A stretch of 45,288 nucleotides of DNA from contig JADGJC010000312.1 in assembly GCA_027596075.1 (NCBI GenBank), positions 249 through 45,536 on the forward strand. Reading direction: 5' to 3'. Shown one piece after another: positions 37,013 through 45,288 of the stretch. Position 1 is the stretch's first letter. Each line of letters begins with the position of its first letter. The stretch is from Rhizophlyctis rosea (Eukaryota; Chytridiomycota; Chytridiomycetes; Rhizophlyctidales; Rhizophlyctidaceae). The translations under genes were made by a program, and so were the position numbers. The notes beneath the pieces are model-generated. The model worked only from the letters and a program-made list of their open reading frames with translations. It had not been told where the DNA came from and did not search any database.

Positions 37013-39363
37013 TTACATATCAACGTCGCTGTCGTCTGGAAGCGCACAGATGAAGGTCAGTAACGCAGCAACTCGAAAGCTTGTAAATAAATGTTCACTC
37101 ACCACCGGGCAACGCCGAAATTCCACCTTCAACAGGGAAGTGCTCCCCGAAATCATACTCATCATCCTCATCATCAACCGCCATCTTGCCCTTCGCCGAC
37201 CGCTTCTGCGCCTTTTTCGACGCCTTAAGCTGCTTCTTCCGCGCCTGGTTCAACTGCGGGTTGACCGACGCCTCCATCGCATCCAACACAGGCTCCTCCT
37301 TATCCGCCTTCCCACGCGACCCACCAACCGGCTTAACCTTCGTCTTGAACCGGATTTCGGGTTTTGTTGAAGGACCAGCAACGTCTTCCATTGGCACCGC
37401 ATCGGGTATCTCCTCATCGTCCTCATCCTCCTCCATATCCTCATAGTCCATCTCGTCCTCATCCATTTCATCCTCATCATCTTCCTCCTCCTCCTCCTCA
37501 TCCCGGTACCCCTCCGGCAACTCCTCCAAATCCATATCAACACCCACACCCTGCCCACTCTCCATCGCCAACATCCGAGTAGGAATCTGCGACTTGCCCT
37601 TGACGGTTGGTAGCAGTTCCTTGCCCTCAATCTCAACAATTTCGGGCAATGCAAACTCCTTCGCCCATGTTTGCACGATCTCGCTTGCGACGTGGGACTC
37701 GACGGCGACGCCTGAGGCTGGGGGAACGGTGTAGAAGGGAATGCGACCGGAGTTCCAGTCGCGGAGGATGGAGCGGGCTGCGTTTTCAAGATCCGGAATA
37801 CCACCCTAATGATCGGGAAGTATGATTAGGTTCATTCAACCCGACACACATGCGCATGGCTTTTGCGAGGGAGGACTCTCAACTTACTCGTCGAAGTTTT
37901 CCCTGAACACGAGCAATGTTGATGAGGAAGTCGCGCGTGTCGGCGAAGACGGGAACGTTGTACAGTTGCCGAAGTTGTTCTGGGCGACACCGCGACACAA
38001 TCGCCTCCACCGGTGCTATTGGGTCCTCCACCAACTCCACTTTAACGCAATTTCTCAGCAAGACCTCCGCCTCGTCCCCATCCTTAGTGCTCCTACTGAA
38101 AACGATACCCGGACAATCCAAAAGCTTGATGTTCTTATCCAACTGAATGTGCTGAGCGACCTTGGTTACACCCGGCGTTGATCCAACATTGCAGACCTTC
38201 GACCGTTTCAAAGAGTTGATGACGGAACTCTTTCCGACGTTGGGGAAACCGACTACGCCCACGGTGATCGAGGTTTTGATGTCGGCGTTACGGCAGTAGT
38301 TTTTGAGCAATTTGATCAAGTTGTCGGCACCGAGACATTCGCTGCTGGAGAGGAGCGCTTCTGAGGCAATGTCAGCTGAAATGGAGGCGTGGCCAAGGTT
38401 GGAGCGTTGGCTTTGAGTGGAGGCTTTGAATGCGATGGTAGGGAATTCGTTGCGGAGGTACTTCAGCCACTGCTCTACAACCTCCCGAGGAACAAGATCT
38501 AAACGCCATCAGCCTTAGCTTTTGCTTCATGTCTTGCATACTCAATCTCAAGTACTTACCGATTTTGTTCAGAATCAAAATCACCCTCTTGTTAGTTCCC
38601 GCCGCCATGATCATCTCTTCAATCTGTCGTGTCCGGCACCCCAACGGGTCACGAGCATCCAATACTTCCAAAATAACATCAGCCCCCTCCACAACCTTCT
38701 TAAATTCCTTGTAGTAAGCTTTACGGGAATTGTCCTTCTGGCCCGACATGGCTGCATCCGCCATGTACGATGTTGCAAAACCATCAGACGGCCCAGCAGA
38801 TGCTTGCGCTATGTCATAAGCTCTTCCTCGTTGTGCCGCATCTCTGGCAAGTGATGCAAGATCTTGTTGATCAACATTGAGGGTACGGTTTTTGTTGTGG
38901 AGAGCTGCCCGATCCTTCTTTTGACGTTCCCGTTCTTCTGCCAACTGAACGGAGAAAGGGACTTAGAAGTTGAAGCACGACAACTGTCGCCATGAGGCAT
39001 ATATACCTTCTTTTTATTCGCTTCCGCTGCTTGCAAAAGCTTGTCTTTGAAGGGGAACAAGTTGGGAATTCCGGGGTCCTTTTTGATTTCTGCATAAACA
39101 CAATCAACAACAGTCAGCCGTAAAGTAGATGATGATGGAATCATAACTTCATGAAAAGCTCACTTTTGCCAGCGGACGGATTCTTCTTCGCTTCTCTCCG
39201 TTGCTTCCGGTGGTGTTCGGCCACCTTCTTCTCGATTTTGTACCGCTTTGCGGCGGAAGTACGCTTACTTTTCGCCTCTGTGGTGAAAATACGACATATG
39301 AGAAACACAGGTCTTAAGCGCAGCGTGCCGCCAACGACACCGTTACGCACTCTTCGCAACCAT
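37013..39363 (-). CDS. NUG1: Nucleostemin-family circularly permuted GTPase (NUG1/GNL3/Grn1)
   Basis: A nucleolar GTPase needed for 60S ribosome assembly and export. The start is a tiny exon (ATG 39363, MVAK) spliced to [19 protein letters not shown], the basic N-terminus typical of nucleostemins. The YlqF-type permuted G-domain runs G4 (NKID, made by splicing across a gtaagt intron), G5 (FKAS), G1 [10 protein letters not shown]2-like STPGVTK and G3 [16 protein letters not shown] motif lies before G4, as usual. The C-terminus is strongly acidic (runs of Glu/Asp around 37440-37500) then basic ([14 protein letters not shown]) and YDFGEHF. The last exon is inferred: splicing gtgagt at 37102 to 37035 adds GDDSDVDM and TAA at 37013; without it, the protein stops at TGA 37097-37095. 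Both endings are plausible. Confidence 0.93.
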
Positions 39364-39764
39364 TTCGTCGATACTATGGGTTGAGGTTGAGCAAAGAGAG
39401 GAAAGGCAGCTGCCCTTTTCCCACTGTTTTGATGATATTTTTAGACGTCAACTTTGACAAGTCCACAAAAAGAAATACACTTACCAGCAAAAGCCACCCA
39501 CAGTGATTCGCTGGCTGCGGCATGGCTGACCAGCCACATGGCATCATGCCAATCGCACATTTCAAAACACAATGGGCTCAGATGCTGATCCACTTTTCTT
39601 CTTCCCCTGGCAAATTGTGGCAATCGAACTGGTGGAATCCATCAGACTGACACATTAGCCCTCTGGTCGTCGTCTGTTGACTGGTACGAAACGCTTATTC
39701 ATAGTCAAAAGTACTGGCAGATTCAGCTTGACAAAGTCCTTTGTCTTCCAGGAAAGGATCAACC
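39364..39764. promoter_or_regulatory. Divergent promoter between NUG1 and the C2H2 gene
   Basis: 401 bp separate the two start codons on opposite strands. No TATA box or known element stands out. Confidence 0.35.
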
Positions 39765-40851
39765 ATGAATGACCTGTCGTCTTTCATTGTCGGCTTGGAC
39801 GAACAGTCCGTGTCGCAAACCAACGACCTGGACTGGCTTTTATCGCCTTCATCCACACCGTTGTGCGATCCATCCTCGCCACTATGCGATCCATCCCCGC
39901 TGTTGTCAGAGGCAGGTGGTGCCTTGAACAGCGACGCAGCTTGGTTTCCGTCAGGGGGCAAGGCATCGGAAGGATTTGGGCTCGACGGCTGGACCGACGA
40001 CAACCCTCTTTTCCCACCTATGTCAGCAACCGAAAGTGGTCAACCTAGTGTAGGGGTCTCACAGGATAGCTTGGACGGGGTTGGAAACTCTGACGGGTCA
40101 ATACATGGCGGTGCAGGGGAGGGGATCATGCCTGGTCTGGGCGACTTTGACTCACCCGCAACGACCCTCTCATCGTCCTTCTCACCACCTTCGGTCTTTT
40201 CGTCTCCTTTCATTGAGTGCTGGGCGGAAGGTTGGATGGCGCAGCCGTTGTTTGGCCCCTCGCTGTTTGGTGATAACCAACAACCAGCAAGCACCATCAA
40301 TGCCGTTCAAAGTACAGCGGCTCCAGGTTCCAACATCTCCGACTTGGCGGCGTTTATCAATCTTGACCTTGCGTCCCAATCGTCAGACTCCATTTTCACT
40401 CCCTCAACCCACCAACCCTCAAACAATGCAATCACGACCAATGCAGCTTCCGTATCAAAAGAAGAAGGACCACACAAAAAGCGTCGACCATATAAGAAGC
40501 GCGTCCCATCCGATGCCACAACGTTCCAAAAGCGTGAGGAATCCACAAATCGTGCCCAATCCGACGCAGCACCAAAGAAGCGCGAACGTCTCTCAAAGCA
40601 ATGTGTACCGTTGAACGGATTCCCTTGCACGTATGAAGGCTGCAAAAAGACTTTCAGTCGAATGAGCAACCTCAGGGTAAGGTGGTAAACGTCTCATATG
40701 TAGACGTGTTACTCATTTTCCACAGGCCCACATGCCCACGCATGATCCGCACCGTGACAAGCCGTTTGCCTGCGAAAGCTGTCCGAAGAAGGCGTTTACG
40801 CGGCGAAATGACTTGCAAAGGCATCGGATGAACAAACATGGACTTGCGTGA
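39765..40851 (+). CDS. C2H2 zinc-finger transcription factor
   Basis: Two exons (39765-40676 and 40726-40851, phase 0) give 345 residues. The N-terminal 220 residues are acidic, Ser/Pro/Gly-rich and resemble an activation domain (FIVGLDEQS, DLDWLLSPSS). A basic stretch (PHKKRRPYKKR) precedes two C-terminal zinc fingers: CTYEGCKKTFSRMSNLRAHM...H (C-x4-C-x12-H-x3-H) and CESCPKKAFTRRNDLQRHRMNKH (C-x2-C-x13-H-x4-H). The first finger is completed only by the splice, which supports the intron. The stop TGA follows KHGLA. Two clustered fingers at the C-terminus are common in fungal regulators; targets are unknown. The ATG at 39765 is the first in this frame. Confidence 0.9.
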
Positions 40852-41507
40852 GAAGGGTTGCATACAGGAGTTTATCAGGTATTTGCCCTTGCGGCAGCTC
40901 CACACTTTCGTGTTTGAAAAGTGTGTGACTTTTTCTTGGGCATTTTCACAAAGCATAGTTGCCAATCATCATTCGGAAAGCACAAATCGTAAAGAAACAC
41001 TAACGGTCGAGACGAAAGACACTCTAACGTCGTGATGGTCTTCTTACATCAAGCTACGCCGTAAAACCAAAAAAATCCCATATGCAGTGCGCGGGGGTGA
41101 TTTTCGTAGGGGTGGCAGTCAGTATACTATATATAATCTTTTCGCGAAAATAGAATTGCTTTTGTTTTGGGGGGAGGTAGGAGGGTCGATATATGATTCA
41201 ATGTAAAAAATCTTACGAAAACAAAAAAAAATACATAAAACCAGAAAACTTCGAAAAATGCAACGCTGGGCTGGGTGAGGATTCAGGAATGTGACAGGTC
41301 ACAGGCTGGCTCCAAGTGGCAAGGGCTGTGTGCCTTGGCCCCGCCAGGGCCATCAACCCTCCCCTTGCTTTTCGACCCCCCCAGGTCAACTCCCAAACTT
41401 CATCCAGTTCTTCCCCCAACCACCTTCCCACGTAACGTTTCATAACAAACCCCACACACTCCACCGAAACATCACTCCCCAATCACGCATATACACGACT
41501 CGTCAAT
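40852..41507. other. Intergenic, C2H2 3' side and VPS55 promoter
   Basis: No gene. A TATATATAA-like run lies near 41128-41138, some 370 nt upstream of VPS55, and A-rich and T/G-rich tracts near 41150-41250 look like transcript-end sequence. Confidence 0.4.
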
Positions 41508-42136
41508 ATGGCTGGAATGAAAACAATCATCGGTCTAGCGTTCCTGCTGGCCGTAGGGATCCTACTCGTCATCCTTTCCTGCGCACTATACGGGTCAGTC
41601 GCTCACACGTTCAACAGCATAGCCTCTGTCCGTTCATTCAAAAAGCAATATTCACTCCAATTTTTAAAACGCTACAGAGTATGGCTACCACTACTCGTCG
41701 TCCTGACGTACGTCCTCGCACCGATACCAAATATCCTATGTAAACGAATTGCTGGCGCGGGAGGTGACTTCTTCAACGAAGAACATCGGTATGATGGTTG
41801 CCGGCGTTGCTGGTCATATATTTCGATGTAATAGCTCTAATCAACACCTACAACGCAGAGGCGTGCTAGAAACAGGATACTTCCTCACTGCTATTTTCGT
41901 CGTGTCGGGTTTCGGTGGGTTGGTCCTTTCCTTGTGTTTTCAAACCTTCGAAACTCACGTGTCGGCATCAAATTGACAACGTCATATATGATTCAACAGG
42001 CATCCCCATAGTCCTAGAACACGCCAACCAAATCACCCAACCCGCAATGTTCCTATCAATACTCGGCGGATTGATGATCTACTTCACCATCCTTGGATAC
42101 ATGCACTTCTTCGTCACCGTCGAGGAACCGTACTGA
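41508..42136 (+). CDS. VPS55: VPS55 / LEPROT-family endosomal membrane protein
   Basis: A small four-helix membrane protein of late endosomes; with VPS68 it acts in endosome-to-vacuole sorting in yeast. Four exons join in phase: MAGMKTIIGLAFLLAVGI to LYG, then VWLPLLVVLTYVLAPIPNIL, CKRIAGAGGDFFNEEH, TGYFLTAIFVVSGFG and IPIVLEHA...FLSILGGLMIYFTILGYM ending VEEPY, TGA. Exon joints: GG at 41593 to the A before GTATGG, CG before gtatga to GGCGTG, and G before gtgggt to GC. The membrane segments and the APIPN and LEHA motifs are diagnostic of the family, and the length (about 130-140 residues) fits. Confidence 0.95.
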
Positions 42137-43197
42137 GAGATCCCGATATTGGCGAATAGTTGGTTCTTGCTTTGATAAAAGACGGAAACGAGACGGCATG
42201 GGATGGGGAGGTGGGAAAAGTTTGTACAAAGTTTTTGTGTGTATAGTTGGTTTGTTTTTGATACTTTTGGGTCGTTTTGTTTGTGAACATAACGCAATAT
42301 AGCGCCCTTCTTTTGTGGAGGGATCGTGAAGTTATGGAGAGATGATGAGAGGATGGAGTTTTTTGGCACCTGTAGATGGAAGGTGGGGCAGGGCTTCTCT
42401 GGAGGGATCGTCTAGGAAAGGAGTATGCATATATTCTGAGGTCGAAACGGCATGGAACCCAATCGCTTGGTGGCTCTAATGATTTCGGTTGCCTTGGCGA
42501 ACCTTCAAGCGGGGTTACGCTTCCACGATGGCCCTTCACAGTCAAACTCCGATGACCTCGCCATTACTTGCTTCACAGCGCGTAAGGTTTAACCCGACAC
42601 TAGATTGTGAGCCACATTGATGTATGAAGAATATTAGGCTGGGTCGAAATATGTTTGATACCACAGCACGCATATCAGATATCAGTAAACATGACAAGGT
42701 CGCTCCATGGCCGATGTGATTAGCGTGAAACTTTCCATCCTCCTAAACCTCCATCTCCATCTGTCACATGCATCCCCTGCTTCCATGCTTCGGCGTTGTC
42801 GGCAGATAAGTGATGCTTGAGTCCGGCGCCCTGCCAAGTCGGACAACAACTCATCCTTGCTGGATGCATTGTGTCATTCAGGCCCGCGCAGTCCTTTTAT
42901 GCAAAAGTTGAATATACAATCTTCTTTTCATTCGCAAACTGGACTTTGTACAAACAGCACTAGCTAAAAACAGACTCGCAAAGGGAACACGAAAGGAGAA
43001 AAAAAGAATTACAAAGGAAGATATGCAACGCTTATGGTGCAAAAGCTAGCTAAGATCCATCTGAGCGCCCAAACCGAGAGATGGAAACGAATGCCGCTAC
43101 GCAAATATTTGTGTCAAATGAAGTTGCAAGCTGGAGCCAAGGTCGCAACACGCCGAGAAAGAAAGGGAACGAAGTTTTGCTGCTCGCCGCGAGTGGT
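42137..43197. other. Intergenic region, about 1.1 kb
   Basis: It contains the 3' ends of two convergent transcripts (VPS55 plus, unknown gene minus). A T/G-rich stretch at 42230-42290 is consistent with the VPS55 3' UTR. No other gene, repeat or RNA is recognised. Confidence 0.45.
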
Positions 43198-43824
43198 TCA
43201 CCAGCGACGGCTGTAAGTGGTGCTGTCCGTAGCGGTGGTGCGGGTGCTGGCCACGCTGGCGCCATCGTCGAGATTGTCATGGTCCGCAACTGGTTCTTCT
43301 TTGTTGGCTTTGCGTCCATTGCGGGTGGAGTCCTGGTTTTTGGCGGTGGGTGGGAGGTTGTCGCGGCGCTGGCCCCATTCTCCGGGCCGGTGCGGGCGGT
43401 CCCAGGGACGCTCTGAGCGGTAGATGACGGGCGCGAAGAGTTTCTCGAGATGTTTGCGGCTGGAAAGGAATATGTTTGTAAACAAAGATGTCAAGACTTG
43501 AATTCCAGGGCCTTTGAAAGTGGTGGTGACACTTACGCGGCGAACACTCTCTGCAAATCCATGCCGGTCACTTCCACGGAGTGAGCGGTCTTGTTGTAGT
43601 AGAGGTTGGTCTCCGTCTCTTTTGCGATAGCCCTGTTGGGTGACACGCGTCAATTCAAGGGTTTTGCGGCTAGGTGATGAAATATCAGGCGACACATACA
43701 CCATGTGGGCGTGTACGCCCGTCCCTCCTTCAAACTCCTTTGCGTCCCAATTGTTTGGAGCGTAGATACGGTCCTTCTTCTCTTCAGATTTGTCAGCGGT
43801 TTTTGGGGTTGTGGGAATGAGCAT
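43198..43824 (-). CDS. Small protein of unknown function, three exons
   Basis: ATG 43824 opens MLIPTTPKTADKSEEKKDR, then IYAPNNWDAKEFEGGTG and VHAHMV. A canonical gtatgt intron joins in phase to AIAKETETNLYYNKTAHSVE, VTGMDLQRVFA, and a gtaagt intron joins to RKHLEKLFAPVIYRSERPWD. The C-terminus is Ser/Thr/Asp-rich and ends STTYSRRW, TGA. Splicing keeps a long frame and the first two exons have a conserved look (aromatic and charged residues spaced as in a structured domain), so I think it is real. There is no signal peptide or membrane segment. I do not recognise the family; a small flagellar microtubule-associated protein is one guess from the company it keeps, with little support. Confidence 0.7.
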   Translation of the reverse strand: MLIPTTPKTADKSEEKKDRIYAPNNWDAKEFEGGTGVHAHMVYVSPDISSPSRKTLELTRVTQQGYRKRDGDQPLLQQDRSLRGSDRHGFAESVRRVSVTTTFKGPGIQVLTSLFTNIFLSSRKHLEKLFAPVIYRSERPWDRPHRPGEWGQRRDNLPPTAKNQDSTRNGRKANKEEPVADHDNLDDGASVASTRTTATDSTTYSRRW

Positions 43825-44256
43825 TGTTAGATCTCTTTGTAGGGGTATGGTGGGAAGATGTCGAAATCGCGAAAGTGGGGTAGGAACAAATCAAAGGCAA
43901 TGGTGTTTTTATCCCTCACCTCCCATAGTGGCTTTTGGTACGTTCTTTGCTGAGGTTTTTCTGTGTTGTTTCAGATTATTACGTGTGTAATAGCGATTAC
44001 GGGTGTTGACGCGGATGACAGTTGGAAGGGTGGGAAAGTGAACCCTGCTGATTTTGACCCGTGGAGTGGTGCTGCGCGTGTGGCTGGCGTAATTTGGGGA
44101 AGCAGTTGTCAGCTCCACCACCCATAGTGCCTCCCAATCCCACCAGAGCAACATTGCGCAACCATTTGGAGCTACACACATTCAAGCTATGAAAATGAAA
44201 AACAAGCAAAAAAAGGATGGCACGATCCAAAAAGCCGTTCGAAAAGATGATGTTAG
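43825..44256. other. Intergenic spacer
   Basis: No gene; it holds the upstream region of the small unknown gene and the terminator side of the tRNA. Confidence 0.4.
44242..44245 (-). terminator. Pol III terminator of the tRNA gene
   Basis: Read on the minus strand, a T4 run follows the tRNA 3' end by about 12 nt, as expected for RNA polymerase III. Confidence 0.6.
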
Positions 44257-44329
44257 CGAGCCTACCAGGGGTCGAACCTGGAATCTCCTGATTCGTAGTC
44301 AGGCGCCTTATCCATTGGGCCATAGGCCC
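44257..44329 (-). tRNA. tRNA-Arg (anticodon ACG)
   Basis: A 73-nt intronless cloverleaf. The acceptor stem GGGCCTA pairs with TAGGCTC (one G-U), discriminator G. The anticodon stem CCTGA/TCAGG encloses CTACGAA, giving anticodon ACG, read as ICG for arginine codons CGN. The T arm has GGTTCGACCCC, a good B box; the A box is TGGCCCAATGG. A T4 terminator follows. Confidence 0.95.
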
Positions 44330-44629
44330 CGCTTGTTTGTTTCTGGCAAATTATAAGTTATAAAGCGTAGCATATATATTACATTGAAACCGTGGTAATC
44401 AAGGACCTTCGAGAGGGGTTCTGGCAACCTGGAGCACTCGGGAAGTTGAAATCATTTGCATCACTCAACTTCTCCGAGAAGACTGCGCACAGAATGCAAT
44501 TATAATGATGAGCTTGATGCGATCAACGATCTGCAGCCGTCTGTCGTCCGCTCACGATATGATTCGGCGCTTCACAATTTGTACCATGGTGCAACTCCAA
44601 ATCTGGCGAACATTGAATGAGGACCTTAA
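44330..44629. other. Intergenic spacer
   Basis: 300 bp between the tRNA 5' end and the monooxygenase remnant on the same strand; nothing recognisable. Confidence 0.4.
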
Positions 44630-45190
44630 CTAAACATCTACGGTGAAAACATCGTACTTGATGATCTTGTCCACCGACTTCTTTGGATTGCGTATACTCA
44701 GGAATGCCCCAATCACCCACTCTCTGGGCGCCGCAACCTACCAACCAACTTCCCCGTGCTCCTGGCCTCGCTTCTTAGCTGCAACAGTTATGTCCTTCAC
44801 CCATGGGGCCCTAATCTCGTAGACTTTGGCGAAGACTTCAGCAAGGGGAAGGGAGGGATCCTTCTCCAGAACTCGGCCAGAGATGACAGCATCTTCAAAT
44901 GCCATCGAACTTCCCAGACCAGCATGCGGAGGCATGGCATGGGTGGCGTCGCCGAGCAGAAGGATGCAATTGGTATGCCATTTGTATAGGGAGTCCGAGA
45001 TATCGAGCTTGTAAATGGGGTACTAATACATTTCGGCAGATCCTGATCCTATCACCTCGGGGAAGGGGGAGGTCCATTTTCCGTACGTTGACAGAGTTTC
45101 TTCTGGACTCCCTCCGGGTCCGCCTCAAGCCATCCTTCCTGAGACCACATGGGTTGCTGAGATGATGAAAACCAAGATATCGCCTCATGC
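44630..45190 (-). pseudogene. FAD-dependent monooxygenase (salicylate-hydroxylase-like), 3' part, disrupted
   Basis: The product belongs to the flavin aromatic-hydroxylase-like family: LLLGDATHAMPPHAGLGSS is the GD motif that binds the FAD ribityl chain, followed by MAFEDAVISGRVLE. Upstream, SWFSSSQQPMWSQEGW and GGSPEETLSTYGKW, PYDR-equivalent YPIYKLD also fit. The C-terminus is APREWVIGAFLSIRN, IIKYDVFTVDV, TAG at 44632-44630. Three breaks: a one-base frameshift near 45110 between EGWLE and GGPGG; an in-frame TAG near 45030 (AEMY then YPIYKLD); and an in-frame TAG at 44740-44738 (EVGW then VAAPREW). At the first TAG the alignment length fits one residue, so an intron there is unlikely. The 5' part is missing past the window end. 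Either a decayed gene or error-laden contig-end sequence. Confidence 0.75.
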
Positions 45191-45288
45191 GGGGGGGGCG
45201 CGCCGGGCCGGGGGGGCGGCCGGGGGCCCGGTGAGGGCCGGGGGGGGGTCAGGGGTGGGGGGGGGGGTGTCGGGGCGAGGGTACCAGT
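45191..45288. other. G-rich low-complexity end, probable assembly artefact
   Basis: The last 98 bases are almost only G and C with long G runs and abruptly abut intact monooxygenase coding sequence. Nothing else in the window has this composition. It looks like low-quality read ends rather than genomic DNA. Confidence 0.65.

Noticed and set aside
45191..45288. Telomere or CRISPR-like repeat at the end
   Set aside because: No periodic short unit or spacers; only irregular G runs.

Overview
The window is nuclear DNA of a eukaryote with short spliceosomal introns, very probably a zoosporic (flagellated, chytrid-like) fungus. Reasons: genes are broken by introns of roughly 55-105 nt with gtaagt/gtgagt-type donors; the proteins are fungal-type (VPS55, NUG1/nucleostemin GTPase, a fungal-style homeodomain factor, F-box/ankyrin-like protein); and there is flagellar machinery (an IFT46 protein and a long axoneme-type coiled-coil protein) together with MCM9, which yeasts and moulds lack. 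No mobile element, CRISPR array or viral gene was recognised.

Layout, left to right. 5-4052 (-): half-size ABCA transporter. 4053-5985: gene-poor, with a perfect 22-bp palindrome and a 2x16-bp tandem repeat. 5986-8826 (+): an ERI1-like exonuclease domain with damaged catalytic motifs, followed by an RRM-like domain, a RanBP2-type zinc finger and an RGG tail; its reading frame is interrupted twice. 9048-13074 (-) and 13405-15656 (+): a divergent pair, a giant coiled-coil protein and an IFT46 protein with an N-terminal CUE domain. 15971-16844 (-): a small gene whose product starts with a near-perfect histone H3 tail but has no histone fold. 16845-18226: spacer with twin hairpins. 18227-22171 (-): MCM9. 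22646-28083 (-): BRWD/PHIP-type WD40-bromodomain chromatin reader. 28084-31856: about 3.8 kb without a convincing gene. 31857-34589 (+): homeodomain transcription factor. 34874-36626 (-): ankyrin-repeat protein. 37013-39363 (-): NUG1 GTPase, divergent from 39765-40851 (+), a C2H2 transcription factor. 41508-42136 (+): VPS55. 43198-43824 (-): small unknown protein. 44257-44329 (-): tRNA-Arg(ACG). 44630-45190 (-): broken FAD-dependent monooxygenase. 45191-45288: G-rich sequence that looks like a contig-end artefact.

The genes do not form a pathway. Two local themes stand out: cilium/flagellum genes around a shared 330-bp divergent promoter, and chromatin/genome-maintenance genes in a row (H3-tail protein, MCM9, BRWD). 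The strongest candidates for something undescribed are the H3-tail chimera, the CUE-IFT46 fusion and the ERI1-like pseudo-exonuclease with RNA-binding modules. Gene coordinates span all exons from start codon to stop; exon joints were read by eye from splice sites and frame, and are stated where they were checked.
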